Assembly (NCBI GenBank): GCA_009363175.1
Contig: CP045204.1
Coordinates: forward strand, 49,743 to 113,742
Direction: 5' to 3'
DNA from: Citrobacter telavivensis
GTDB taxonomy: Bacteria; Pseudomonadota; Gammaproteobacteria; Enterobacterales; Enterobacteriaceae
Length of the DNA stretch: 64,000 nt
The position numbers and the translations under genes are program-made. The stretch's first letter is position 1, and every line of letters starts with the position of its first letter. Below are positions 50,225 to 59,595 of this stretch, one piece after another. The notes under the pieces are model-generated. The model searched no databases. It was not told where the DNA came from and was given only the letters and a program-made list of their open reading frames with translations.

Positions 50225-50848
50225 TCAGTCTGTAAACCAGCTTTCAAAGTCCGAATGTGTGGTGGGGTGGTCTGATGTTGCGATACAGACATCACCATAA
50301 CCACCATCATGAGATGCGGCATAGCGTGCTACTGCTATCGCATCATTAAGGGAGTCCAGAACAGCGATGACCTTTTCATCATTGTCTGTCTGACTGACGC
50401 AGTAGTTTGCATTACGCGGCAAAGCCGTCTGTATAAAGACATAGCCTGCAGAGTCATCCGGCGAGCCATACAATCGCCTGAACGTCATGTTATGGCGTTC
50501 AATGTTCTTGTCACCGGCAGGGTATTTTTCCTCAGCTTTCCTGAAATGTCGTTCATACCTGATGCGGTCATCACTGCCGGTCTGCACTGCATCAACCCAT
50601 CCACCCGGAAGCAGTTCTTCTCCCATTACGTTGATGGACGAGAGGACGTCAGCGCAGGAGAGTGATAAGTCAGATATATCGCTGGCGTGTTCCCATCCCA
50701 GTTCCCAGGCGACCAGTTCTGCATCTGAAGCGGTCAGTATCCCCCATCGATGTTCCGCCAGGAGACAGAGCATCTGGCTTTCGAATGCGATAAGGACGCA
50801 AAGTTGCTCATAATCCGACGTTCCTGTTTTTATGGTCGGTACTGTCAT
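50225..50848 (-). CDS. hypothetical protein coupled to trbC
   Basis: 207 residues; its ATG overlaps the trbC stop (ATGA 50845-50848). N-terminal helical domain DYEQLCVLIAFESQMLCLLA, LVAWELGWEHASDISDLSLS, paralogous to the 47883 gene. C-terminal domain has YVFIQTALPRNANYCVSQTD and AIAVARYAASHDGGYGDV. Function unknown; expression tied to trbC. Confidence 0.65.
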   Translation of the reverse strand: MTVPTIKTGTSDYEQLCVLIAFESQMLCLLAEHRWGILTASDAELVAWELGWEHASDISDLSLSCADVLSSINVMGEELLPGGWVDAVQTGSDDRIRYERHFRKAEEKYPAGDKNIERHNMTFRRLYGSPDDSAGYVFIQTALPRNANYCVSQTDNDEKVIAVLDSLNDAIAVARYAASHDGGYGDVCIATSDHPTTHSDFESWFTD

Positions 50849-53133
50849 TCAGGCCACTCCATTTGGTTCAGGGGCGGGGGAGCTTGTACCGGGGGCTCAT
50901 CATTCCTTTTCCTGACAACGGGAACATGGGTGACCGGAGGCAGCGTCAGATTTTTAAGAAGAGCGTTGGGGGCTGGCGCGTCATCTTCCCGGGAAGGCGC
51001 GGAAGATTCGGGCCGGTTGAGCATGACATAGCGAATGGTGCGTTCGGCCATGGTGGTGGTACGGATGGTATCCAGCGCCTCTTCCCACAGATTTTTTTCA
51101 CGCCCCGCGAAATCCATGTCAAAGTCTGTCAGCAGGTTATGCGCCTCCTGACGGTTGGCCAGCCGCTGCTGGAAGGTGTCGATCACTTTCCAGGGCATTG
51201 TGTCTGTCTTTTTACGCCGACGGGAGGTTTTCTCAGTGAGCACACCGATGATCCGGCTGACATTCTCCGGTGTTGGCAGACGACGCTGTGCCGTCCGGGG
51301 AACCAGTCTGCGCAGTCGTTCCAGCTTTGGTGGATTCACAGTGATATAGCGGTTGATGACCAGCGGAATGTTGCAGCTCTTCTCCTCCGGACTGATATAG
51401 AACGAGGCTCCCGGGACCGGGTCACCCTGAAACACCGTGTAGTGTTCACCGGGCTGCAGCTTCATCAGATCCTGAACGTTGATTTTGTTCTCCATCTGGA
51501 TATTGATGTGGTCGCCATCAATCCATGACGTCCCGATAACGCCATCACGCCGCTGCAGGTTGAGCATGCTGGCCCTGGCCTCCTTGCCTGCAGCGTTACT
51601 GATGGTCTGCGCAGTTTTGTCCTCACTGACGATCTTCCCTGCGATCTTTGTGCCGGCGTTCTGCATCAGCGTGGCGACATTGGCTGCAGACGTCTGAGTT
51701 TCAATACGCTCCTGGTCCTGTGCCATCATGACCAGCGCGAATTCCAGTGAACGTACCTGAGTGGCCTGAACGGCAATACGTTCCGTGTAGAAAGCACCGA
51801 CTTCGTCCAGGTAATTCATGTAGGGGAATTGGCCTTTGTACTTTGTTATCTCGAGCGCTTCGGTGTCCAGCCCTTCCAACCGGTACCCGAGGTCGCGGGC
51901 CAGGATCATGCTCTGCTGGGTGACAAACATACGCCCCAGTGCGGAGGTGGTGTGCTGGGAAGTGTTCATGGCCGGGATCAGCGTCAGCAGGATACGGTCG
52001 CTGTGAATGGAGTCGCGGATATCGATATCCCCCGCATCTTCCGCAAAGATATCGCCAAAAGTTTCCGTGAAGGTGCTGAATGTCTCAAGAAACTGACCGG
52101 TCAGATAGGAGTGCTGTTTGCGTGGTTCTTCCGTCCAGGCCGATGGTGTGCGGACCAGCGCCATATCAAATCCCGGCACATCCACCAGGTAATTATGCAG
52201 TGGAGAGACAGCTTCTTCCGGCCACTGGTCATCCACGGCACGGCAGTAGAGTTCGGCCAGTTTCTCCAGCGGCATGAACTCGCGCAGCAGCTGCAGTGAC
52301 ATGGTTTTGTTTTCCCGCACGCACCAGTATTTGGTGCCGAAAACCAGCGCCTTGTTCATGGCGATGGCCCGGGACTGCCACTCGCCCCCCTGAACATTGG
52401 TGGGCAACATGGACTGCATGGTTTCGGCAATAAAGGCCTCGGTGCTGAGGCCGAACGGGTTAAAGGTATTGGACTGCGGCCGGCTTTTATCTCCCTTGTG
52501 GATTATCTCACTGCGTGACATCCCGCCAGTCATGAAGTTAATGAATTCCACATCGTCTTCGCGGCCAAAGCGGAGAGCCAGATACCAGACCGTCCTTGCC
52601 GTGTCGTTCTGCGCCTTGCCATCGACAAAGGTGAATCCCCGGCCCCAGCAGAATGAATTCAGCATCCAGGCGTAGATTGTCTCGGTTTTCCCGCCGCCTG
52701 TCCCGGCGAAGAACATGACGTGCCGGGTCAGGTCATCGAGAGAGAGCCAGAGCTCACGCCCGGTGTCACGAAGCCGTTGGTACCCGAGATAAAATATTCC
52801 ACGACCGGTGCTTTCCTGCAGGGTTTCATACTGAAACAGGGAAGGGAAGGCTTTAAACAGGCTGCGGCGCACCTTCCTGTCTTCCGACGGATCCACCCGG
52901 TGAAGGTACAGGGGTATACGCATCGGCATGCGCCAGCGGTGGGTGCTGAAGCTGATGCTGGCAACGATGGCCAGCAGCAGGCACAGCGGAATGGACAGCG
53001 GCCAGATGAAACCGGCCACCATGCTGCCCGCCATGATGACGGCATACAACAGATGATCACGCAGTAGCTCAATCAGCGGGGAGCCCCAGGCGTTCCGGTT
53101 TATCATCGCCTGGTTAACGGGAGTGTTCTGCAT
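50845..53133 (-). CDS. trbC: TrbC coupling ATPase (DotL/IcmO type)
   Basis: 762 residues as in R64 (763). Two N-terminal membrane segments (about 28-62), Walker A in FFAGTGGGKTETIYAW (144-150), Walker B region FPYMNYLDEVGAFY, and the long all-alpha region typical of VirD4/TraD-like couplers of type IVB systems. It brings the NikB-DNA complex to the transfer channel. Start backed by AGGAGTAATCA. Last of the trbA-trbB-trbC block. Confidence 0.96.
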   Translation of the reverse strand: MQNTPVNQAMINRNAWGSPLIELLRDHLLYAVIMAGSMVAGFIWPLSIPLCLLLAIVASISFSTHRWRMPMRIPLYLHRVDPSEDRKVRRSLFKAFPSLFQYETLQESTGRGIFYLGYQRLRDTGRELWLSLDDLTRHVMFFAGTGGGKTETIYAWMLNSFCWGRGFTFVDGKAQNDTARTVWYLALRFGREDDVEFINFMTGGMSRSEIIHKGDKSRPQSNTFNPFGLSTEAFIAETMQSMLPTNVQGGEWQSRAIAMNKALVFGTKYWCVRENKTMSLQLLREFMPLEKLAELYCRAVDDQWPEEAVSPLHNYLVDVPGFDMALVRTPSAWTEEPRKQHSYLTGQFLETFSTFTETFGDIFAEDAGDIDIRDSIHSDRILLTLIPAMNTSQHTTSALGRMFVTQQSMILARDLGYRLEGLDTEALEITKYKGQFPYMNYLDEVGAFYTERIAVQATQVRSLEFALVMMAQDQERIETQTSAANVATLMQNAGTKIAGKIVSEDKTAQTISNAAGKEARASMLNLQRRDGVIGTSWIDGDHINIQMENKINVQDLMKLQPGEHYTVFQGDPVPGASFYISPEEKSCNIPLVINRYITVNPPKLERLRRLVPRTAQRRLPTPENVSRIIGVLTEKTSRRRKKTDTMPWKVIDTFQQRLANRQEAHNLLTDFDMDFAGREKNLWEEALDTIRTTTMAERTIRYVMLNRPESSAPSREDDAPAPNALLKNLTLPPVTHVPVVRKRNDEPPVQAPPPLNQMEWPE

Positions 53134-53136
53134 TGA

Positions 53137-54285
53137 TTACTCCTGAGTGTTGACGGTTTTCAGGAAGCGATCGGCCTGTTCAGGTTGCATCTGGTCGGTG
53201 GTTTTCAGGAACAGGTCGATTTTGGCTGGTTCGGCCAGTAACCCCGTTGACAGACGGAAACCTGTGTCGGTCAGTACCCATGGGGTACCTTCAAAACCGA
53301 ACTGGCGGAAACCGAGGTCGTTCACGGCGACGGCCGCTTCTGCGGCTTTTCCGCATTCCGGATCGACGGGTGCGCTGCTGCTCCCCGGAACGGGCATTCC
53401 GGCGTCGGCACGGAACAGTGCCTGCCAGCCAGCGGCGCGTTTTGTCGCGTCTTTCTGGCAGAGCAGGGGCACGATTTTCTCCACGGCATTGCCGCCGTCA
53501 TTTACCACCGAAACCGGGAAGACAATCACGTTGTACTCCTGCGTCAGACGTTCAATGGCAGGCTCCATTGCCCGGCAGACGCTGCACGTCGGATCGAGGA
53601 AGGCGTAGAGGGTACGTTCGTGACCGGCGGACAGCGTAATGGTGAACATGCCACGGTCAGCGTTGCGTTTAAGCACTTCTGCCATCTGAAGGCGAGCGGC
53701 GGTTTCCGGTGCCACCTCAGGTGCGGTATGCGCGGCGGGCCCCACGGAAGAACTGACGGGACGGACCTCCGACGGTGCAGGCTGCAGCGCTGCTGATGGC
53801 GATGCCGGTAACGCATTGCGGTTATCCTGCATCGTGCTTTGCATGTTCTGCAATTCGGCAGCGGCTGCGCGGGCAATAGGGTCACTGTCGGCAGCCCGGG
53901 GGGCAACTGATTCGGTGGCCGGGTTGAACGCCACGGGAACGAACTCTTCCGGGGAGGGCTGGTACCACATGGCAGACGCCAGAAGGGCGCCGCCAGCGGC
54001 ACAGGCCAGGTATTTCAGGTAACGGGACAGGGCGGCGTTACTGCGTTTTTTCAGCGGCAATGCAATGGCATTGAGGACCGCTCCGGCATCGTGCTGCGGA
54101 TCGTCGAGCAGCGTGACGGCCTCATTTGAGAAGGTGTAAAAGGCAATCAGTTTACCTTCATGCGTGGCCAGCCGCTGTGGTTCGCGGAAAATGGTCAGGG
54201 TCTGCGGTGTATCCTGTCCATGTTGATGCAGGACCACGATGCTGTCGTTACAGTGAAAAGCGGAATAAGTGTTTGCTGAGGGCAT
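53137..54285 (-). CDS. trbB: TrbB thioredoxin-fold protein
   Basis: 382 residues. Cytoplasmic N-terminal part, one membrane anchor (about 90-108, YLACAAGGALLASAMW), Ala/Pro/Ser linker and a DsbC/DsbG-like periplasmic domain with active-site C234-SV-C237 in FLDPTCSVCRAMEPAIERL. Probably helps fold disulphide-containing transfer proteins. GGAGGCAATC before ATG; trbC starts 3 bases on. Confidence 0.93.
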   Translation of the reverse strand: MPSANTYSAFHCNDSIVVLHQHGQDTPQTLTIFREPQRLATHEGKLIAFYTFSNEAVTLLDDPQHDAGAVLNAIALPLKKRSNAALSRYLKYLACAAGGALLASAMWYQPSPEEFVPVAFNPATESVAPRAADSDPIARAAAAELQNMQSTMQDNRNALPASPSAALQPAPSEVRPVSSSVGPAAHTAPEVAPETAARLQMAEVLKRNADRGMFTITLSAGHERTLYAFLDPTCSVCRAMEPAIERLTQEYNVIVFPVSVVNDGGNAVEKIVPLLCQKDATKRAAGWQALFRADAGMPVPGSSSAPVDPECGKAAEAAVAVNDLGFRQFGFEGTPWVLTDTGFRLSTGLLAEPAKIDLFLKTTDQMQPEQADRFLKTVNTQE

Positions 54286-54423
54286 GATTGCCTCCGTTCA
54301 GAATGTGCAGTAAATACGGATAAAAAGCTGTTGGAGCGGGAGAGGTCAGAGGTTTTCTTTACCGGTGCCCACCATGGCAGTCCATATGGCAGGGCGGCAG
54401 GCCCGAACCGGGGCGAAGTGAGA

Positions 54424-55638
54424 TCAGAAAGGCTGTTCGTCATCCTCCTGCCCTGGCCGCGCCAGCACGTCGTCAGTCAGTGACCAGTTATTGCGGATGC
54501 GTCGTTTACGGTCGCGATCGGGTTGCGGCTCATCCCAGATAAGACCCAGAGCGACCATATCGGCGCGAAAACCGTCGATGGCTTCCTCCACACAGGGTTT
54601 CGGGCAGGGGAGACCCAGACGGATGGCTTCGTTCTCCGTGCGAGCCACGGCCACGATGCCGGCTCCCTCGATAAATCCCTTTGTGGTATTTGCCCGGTGA
54701 AGGCCATAGAACAGTGTGCGGTCGACGCCTTTAAGCCAGAGCCAGTTGGGCGGCGTCAGCCGCAGGTCGTGCGCATACAGCCAGACCAGGCCACTTCTGA
54801 CATACCTGTGCTCTTTCAGCCAGCGTTTTGCGCCTTCACTATTGATCACCCGGATAAAAGCCGGTTTTGCCAGCGCGTATACCGGCACGGAGAACCGGCC
54901 ACTGTCCCGACGGCTTTTGATACGGCAGGAGCGGTTCAGGGTGTCCATCAGCGCTTTCGCGGCCGGGCGGTCATCGAGAAAGAACTGCAGGCCGAAGATG
55001 GCGAACAGGGCTTTTTCATGGGGCGCAAGGCTTTTCCAGGAGGAAAGTGGTTTGCCGAGCTGCGCCATGAAAACCTCACGGCAGCGGGCGACATCGAGCT
55101 GCATATTACTGATTAGCTTATGTTCGTCGGCGAACTCTTCCGGCCTTATGGCCGGACGTCTTTGCGGGCGGCGTTTTACGAGCAACAGGCGTTTCGGATC
55201 GCCTTCCTGCAGCACCGGTGCGATAGCCGGTGAGATGTTTTCCATCGCGAACGGCAGTGAGTGAATATCCAGAGGGCGGCGTGTGTACCAGTTTCTGGCC
55301 GGGTGGCGTATCCATCCCCACAGGGAAGCTGCAGATAACGGAATGAGAAAAATCATCAGGATGCCGGTGGTTTGCTCCATGACGCTTATCCACTGGTCGA
55401 GGGTGACGTGTTCAGCATTGTTACCTGTGGTGGCCAGCAGGTTATAACGGGGAGCGGCCCAGGTATGGAACGGCCCGAAGTCAACCATGCCCCACAGCGT
55501 ATGAAGAAGGAAGCAGGACCAGTAGACAAACTCCGGGAGAAAGAGCCAGGCAACCAGGAGCATCATCAGGCCCAGCACGGCAAGAACACCCCAGTAGTCC
55601 ATGGGATCCACAGACGTACCGGTACGGGAAGAATACAT
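54424..55638 (-). CDS. trbA: TrbA membrane protein (DotM/IcmP type)
   Basis: 404 residues from the ATG at 55638 (AGAGG 9 bases upstream; a GTG three codons earlier is too close). N-terminal membrane segments (VLGLMMLLVAWLFLPEFVYW and GILMIFLIPLSAASLWGWI), then a large cytoplasmic domain with WYTRRPLDIHSLPFAMEN and LSSWKSLAPHEKALFAIFGL. Part of the type IV coupling complex with TrbC. Confidence 0.94.
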   Translation of the reverse strand: MYSSRTGTSVDPMDYWGVLAVLGLMMLLVAWLFLPEFVYWSCFLLHTLWGMVDFGPFHTWAAPRYNLLATTGNNAEHVTLDQWISVMEQTTGILMIFLIPLSAASLWGWIRHPARNWYTRRPLDIHSLPFAMENISPAIAPVLQEGDPKRLLLVKRRPQRRPAIRPEEFADEHKLISNMQLDVARCREVFMAQLGKPLSSWKSLAPHEKALFAIFGLQFFLDDRPAAKALMDTLNRSCRIKSRRDSGRFSVPVYALAKPAFIRVINSEGAKRWLKEHRYVRSGLVWLYAHDLRLTPPNWLWLKGVDRTLFYGLHRANTTKGFIEGAGIVAVARTENEAIRLGLPCPKPCVEEAIDGFRADMVALGLIWDEPQPDRDRKRRIRNNWSLTDDVLARPGQEDDEQPF

Positions 55639-55769
55639 AGGACTCACCTCTGAAAGGTTGTTTTGTTGATGCGAACACAGGGGAAAGAGATGCAGCAGGT
55701 GCTGAAACAGGCAATGAACTGCCGTGATTTCAGTTAATTACTGAGAGCAACCGTGGTCAGGGGAAGTGG

Positions 55770-56024
55770 ATTAATGGTATAACATGCGCGGCGCTTGAGG
55801 CTTTTTGCCTCATGCCAGTGGCAGAGATGCTGTTTGTTGTGAGGCAGAAAGAAGAAAGCCCCGAGTAATTTTTCAATTAACCCGAGGCGATCCGATGCAT
55901 AGACAACATCAGATTAGCCGCTTACCTGCCGAAAGGCAAGGAGAAGTATGCTATGAAACTACCACGAAGTCCCGCCATCTGGTGCCTGCTGATAGTGTGT
56001 CTCACACTACTGTTTCTTAATTAA
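55770..56024 (+). pseudogene. hok: decayed hok/sok toxin-antitoxin locus 2
   Basis: Same architecture as locus 1: CTTGAGGCTTTTTGCCTCAT stem, the GAGGCGATCCGATGCATAGA leader, ACAACATCAGATTAGCCG, then hok at 55953. The frame gives MKLPRSPAIWCLLIVCLTLL followed by FLN and a stop: 23 residues against about 50 for Hok. It keeps the membrane segment but lacks the periplasmic part. IncI1 plasmids carry the related pnd locus at this place between trbA and excA. Confidence 0.82.
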
Positions 56025-56254
56025 TCCCACAAGTTTTAGAATCAACACACATATTACGGCAGTGAAATTTCCCCCGAGCTAATAATTGATCGGCTTTGAG
56101 AATGTATTGGGTTGATCTGATATGGATCGCCTTTTGATTGGTTGTTTTTATTTTCATCTCCTGCGTTATTTAAATCCACCTTAAATGTAATGTTCAGAAT
56201 TTCGATCTAAAAAAAGAATAATGAACATTATTTATAGTGGAATATCACAACAGG

Positions 56255-56282
56255 TAAAAAGAAGCCGGGATGAGGACCCGGC
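56255..56282 (-). terminator. Rho-independent terminator after excA
   Basis: Minus strand: GCCGGGTCCTCATCCCGGC followed by TTCTTTTTAC, 36 bases after the excA stop. The 230 bases from 56025 to 56254 hold no gene. Confidence 0.88.
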
Positions 56283-56318
56283 TAACGCAAATTACGTTGG
56301 AGGATAAAGAGTTAGTGG

Positions 56319-56936
56319 TTACACTAAATCTGGTACAGGCATTCCGGCAAGAGATTCGAGTTTCTGACGTTTTTGCTTCACAATCTCCGGGAAGTTGAAG
56401 TTGTATGAGTAGCCTTTATTGTTCATCGCATGGATGTGGTTAGCCAGGTTTGAAGCTGCATAAGTATCAATGGGGATCATTGGCAGTGACGCTAACTTCG
56501 TGTACAGGCGTAGCTTAGAACCCTCAACCTCTGTGCGGGTGAGGCTGTAAGCATCAAAGCCTATAACATCCATGACATTGCCCGGGTAGATCCGGATGTA
56601 CACGATTGTGCCCTTGTGGTAGTCAAAGCCAAGATAGGTGTTTTTCCAGAAGAACCATGCTTCAGACTCTTTCGTTGGGTTGAAATGGCCAGTAGCCTTG
56701 ATTTCAACTAAAGCTGACTGGATCTTCTGTTTGCGTTTTTTCGCTATAAAATAATTTACAGCAAACGGCGCAACAAGCAGGACCCAGCAGCCAAAACCAA
56801 TTATGTATTCATCATAACTATTGGCTACGGTGATATATACAATTCCATAAAAGATAAGGCTTAGTATTCCAGCGACATAGAATAATGACTTTGCAACAAG
56901 ATAGAAAAACCACCATTTAGGATAGCGATCGACCAT
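56319..56936 (-). CDS. excA: ExcA entry-exclusion protein
   Basis: 205 residues from ATG 56936; the GGAGGAG that would encode the first codons of the longer frame is its ribosome site. Two membrane segments (about 9-36 and 42-65), then a cytoplasmic domain WFFWKNTYLGFDYHKGTIVY, VIGFDAYSLTRTEVEG and a basic C-terminus. It stops transfer into cells that already hold a related plasmid; in R64 it recognises TraY of the donor. Neighbouring traY agrees. Confidence 0.9.
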   Translation of the reverse strand: MVDRYPKWWFFYLVAKSLFYVAGILSLIFYGIVYITVANSYDEYIIGFGCWVLLVAPFAVNYFIAKKRKQKIQSALVEIKATGHFNPTKESEAWFFWKNTYLGFDYHKGTIVYIRIYPGNVMDVIGFDAYSLTRTEVEGSKLRLYTKLASLPMIPIDTYAASNLANHIHAMNNKGYSYNFNFPEIVKQKRQKLESLAGMPVPDLV

Positions 56937-56995
56937 TTTAAACTCCTCCACGTATTTTCCTTATATTATAATTTCATCGATTCCAAGTCCATCAT

Positions 56996-59152
56996 TTATC
57001 CATTAATACCATCTTTATCTGATGGTTTGTTATTCAGAGCTTTTACATCAACACCTGGTGTTCTACGCATATTTTGTCCCCCGGCCGCAAATATATCTCT
57101 AACAGAACTCGCCATATTACCCAGAGTATTGGCTGCATCGCGTCCACCCAGGAACGAAATGACGTAGTCAGGAAGATAAGCCTGCAGGGCAAACATACTG
57201 GAAACCAGTGCAGTACAGAGACGGGCGTAGATCATCAAAAAACCAATCAGGCTGAACAGTCCCGTCAACGAGGTGGCCTGAACATTCACAAGTGCTGCAC
57301 CAAACAGAGCATGCAAAATCGTCCCGACAGCAATGATCGCCACCGATGCAAAGAAAAATCCGAACACCATCAGTGGTGGACGGATCATTGTATCGATAAG
57401 GTAGATATACCCGTAGGCAGCCCTGCTACCGCGATCCTGTGATGTTCCGAGGTGCGTCGCCCCCCATAGCGGTCCTGCGGTACATCCAACCAGAACGCTG
57501 ACAATCCAGTTACCAATCCCGGTCATCCAGTAGATGAAAGGGATAAAAGGTAGATAAATGGACAACGTGAAACCTGCTGTAAACAACAATAAGAGCAGGA
57601 AATACACGGCGGGGGATATGGCGTCTAAGCCTTTATTTACTCCACTCACAGTACCGGTAGTAAGGTTGAGCGCTTTACCAATAAGAGAACCTTCCCCCAT
57701 TGCTGCTAGCACTCTTGTAGCAGTAAATGCAGTAAGCGTCCCTTCTGCTGCTACTAGTGTATAATCTCCTATGTTTTTCATTTTTATCAATGGGTTGACT
57801 TGACTGCTCTCTGTCCCTGTCCCACTAGCTATTGTTGCTATTTTATTGGTGAATCGCTGCATTGGTCCCGCTATCGTATTCATTAAAACACTGTTTGGAT
57901 CATTGCCATCTACAGCCTTTTGTTCGTCTTCTGATACTGTTATACCAAGTGGAGGTGCGTAGGTAGAGTTCTGCAACTGGGTGCGGTAGGCAGTTATCAT
58001 TGCCGTGAACAACTCTGCGTTACCCACTTCCCCTAGGGTGGACATGCCGCTGGTCGATGGTGAGCGACTGGCCACTTCCGTCAGACGCTGGTTTGCAGTC
58101 GCAAACGTCTGGTACCAGGCCCCAAGTGATGCCCATCCATACGTATCGAGATAGTTACGCAGGTTGTCCTGTATTCCGCTCTGCTCATTTTGCGCCGGAA
58201 GGGCTTTCTGCACCGTCTGTTCGTAAGTGTTTGCTGCCTGCTGGATACGGCTTTCAATGTCCGGCAGCGTGCCGGCATCATTTGCCCGCTTGTCCATAAA
58301 CGCTTTCACAAACTCGCTGGCCACACCATCCATGTCTTTAATCATCGTATCCATGGCTGTGTGCTGCGCATCCACAACTTCTCGGGTGTCTGCGGAACTG
58401 AACGGATTAAAAAAGCCACCGGAAGACGAAACGTCGCTGCCCTGCTGTTCCGGAATGCTGGCCGTCCCACACACGCCGCTGCCGTTACTTATCCGGAAGG
58501 TATAAGTACCGCCGCTGGTGCCGGACGATTCTGTCATCTTCGGTGTGGAAGAGGGCATCGTGCTGTTGAAATCATCCAGCGTATTGTTAATGGCGTATTT
58601 GCACAGCTGCATCTCAAAAATGCCGCGGGCGGCCGTGCGGGTGGAGGACTGCGTGGGCTGGACGGTGAGAGAATAACCGCTGGCTATGTCATCTGCGGCC
58701 TTCTGTACCATCAGATTGGCAGAGCCGACGCCCATAATGGAGGAGCCCCAGAGCATAATGAGCTGGGCCAGACTCCATCCGTTTGCCGTGGGGATAATCA
58801 TCAGGAAACCGGCAACCGTGCTCATGGTGCCGACGATGTCACGATCGGCGCTGAACACCTTGCCCTGATGGCCGGTTTTATTGATATGGCGCAGGCCGAT
58901 GAAGATAAACCAGACGACGGCAAGAATAGCGATGATGCCGTTAAACAGGGCAAACAGATTACCGACCATCGTGGTGTTACCCCCGGCAAGCGGGTTGGTG
59001 ACTACGTCACCAAATATGGTCACCAGAGCCTGGCGCGATAAATCCTGGGCATTGGTGGCCGCCGACACGATATCTTCATAGGTGACGGCAGCCCGTGCAG
59101 TTACGACAGGCGCAAGAAAGCCTGCGCAGAGCGCAAGAAGGTGTTTTTTCAC
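56996..59152 (-). CDS. traY: TraY channel/exclusion-target membrane protein (DotA type)
   Basis: 718 residues from a GTG with GGAG 7 bases upstream. Signal-like N-terminus (MKKHLLALCAGFLAPVVTAR), membrane segments around 70-90, 108-125, then a long periplasmic loop (about 150-440), and five or so more segments from 480 on (YFLLLLLFTAGFTLSIYLPF, PLMVFGFFFASVAIIAVGTI). DotA-like polytopic protein of IncI transfer; determinant of exclusion specificity. Slightly shorter than R64 TraY (745). The periplasmic loop is where variation is expected. Confidence 0.93.
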   Translation of the reverse strand: MKKHLLALCAGFLAPVVTARAAVTYEDIVSAATNAQDLSRQALVTIFGDVVTNPLAGGNTTMVGNLFALFNGIIAILAVVWFIFIGLRHINKTGHQGKVFSADRDIVGTMSTVAGFLMIIPTANGWSLAQLIMLWGSSIMGVGSANLMVQKAADDIASGYSLTVQPTQSSTRTAARGIFEMQLCKYAINNTLDDFNSTMPSSTPKMTESSGTSGGTYTFRISNGSGVCGTASIPEQQGSDVSSSGGFFNPFSSADTREVVDAQHTAMDTMIKDMDGVASEFVKAFMDKRANDAGTLPDIESRIQQAANTYEQTVQKALPAQNEQSGIQDNLRNYLDTYGWASLGAWYQTFATANQRLTEVASRSPSTSGMSTLGEVGNAELFTAMITAYRTQLQNSTYAPPLGITVSEDEQKAVDGNDPNSVLMNTIAGPMQRFTNKIATIASGTGTESSQVNPLIKMKNIGDYTLVAAEGTLTAFTATRVLAAMGEGSLIGKALNLTTGTVSGVNKGLDAISPAVYFLLLLLFTAGFTLSIYLPFIPFIYWMTGIGNWIVSVLVGCTAGPLWGATHLGTSQDRGSRAAYGYIYLIDTMIRPPLMVFGFFFASVAIIAVGTILHALFGAALVNVQATSLTGLFSLIGFLMIYARLCTALVSSMFALQAYLPDYVISFLGGRDAANTLGNMASSVRDIFAAGGQNMRRTPGVDVKALNNKPSDKDGING

Positions 59153-59259
59153 GATAACTCCGGGAGAATGTCGGTTGCCGGGGAGGCAAAGAAAAACCGG
59201 GCTGGGTGCCCGGTTTTCAGGAAGTCAGGAATGTGGCCATAATGGCCGGAAGATGAGTA

Positions 59260-59409
59260 TCAATGGCGCAATTTTTTCAGCGCTTCGTCAGAAAGGCCGG
59301 TGGCTTGTTTCACCGTTTCAGGTGGCATACCCATCTTAAGCAGTTGCATGGCAATTTTTTTGGCTTCTTCCTGTCGGCCTTTTTGTTCAAGACGTTCAGC
59401 AATAGTCAT
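59260..59409 (-). CDS. stand-alone RpnS-like tail protein
   Basis: 49 residues, MTIAERLEQKGRQEEAKKIA then MQLLKMGMPPETVKQATGLS. AGGAGAGTCTT before ATG. It duplicates the C-terminal 52 residues of the adjacent Rpn nuclease, where an identical start MTIAERLEQKGRQ follows a ribosome site. It would act as a separately encoded copy of the internal small protein, or is the leftover of a second rpn gene whose nuclease part is lost. Confidence 0.7.
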   Translation of the reverse strand: MTIAERLEQKGRQEEAKKIAMQLLKMGMPPETVKQATGLSDEALKKLRH

Positions 59410-59436
59410 AAGACTCTCCTGAAAACACTGAAAGAA

Positions 59437-59595
59437 TCAGTGCTTATGTTCTTTCGTCTCTTTCAGTTCTTTGACAGTAAAGCCAGTGAATTTTTTGATG
59501 ACTGACTCATCATAGCCATCTTTAAGCATCATTCTCGCAATTTTTTCGGCTTCATTCTGCCGACCTTTTTGTTCAAGACGTTCAGCAATAGTCAT
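59437..59595 (-). CDS. intragenic small protein RpnS (internal start)
   Basis: 52 residues in the same frame as the nuclease, starting MTIAERLEQKGRQNEAEKIA. The sequence before its ATG is GAGGAGGATCTC, a near-perfect ribosome site inside the coding region and far stronger than needed by codon choice. In E. coli Rpn genes the equivalent short product oligomerises with, and neutralises, the full-length protein. Role here by analogy. Confidence 0.7.
   Translation of the reverse strand: MTIAERLEQKGRQNEAEKIARMMLKDGYDESVIKKFTGFTVKELKETKEHKH

Noticed and set aside
58190..59041. 283-codon plus-strand frame opposite traY
   Set aside because: Shadow of traY, which is a recognised transfer gene.
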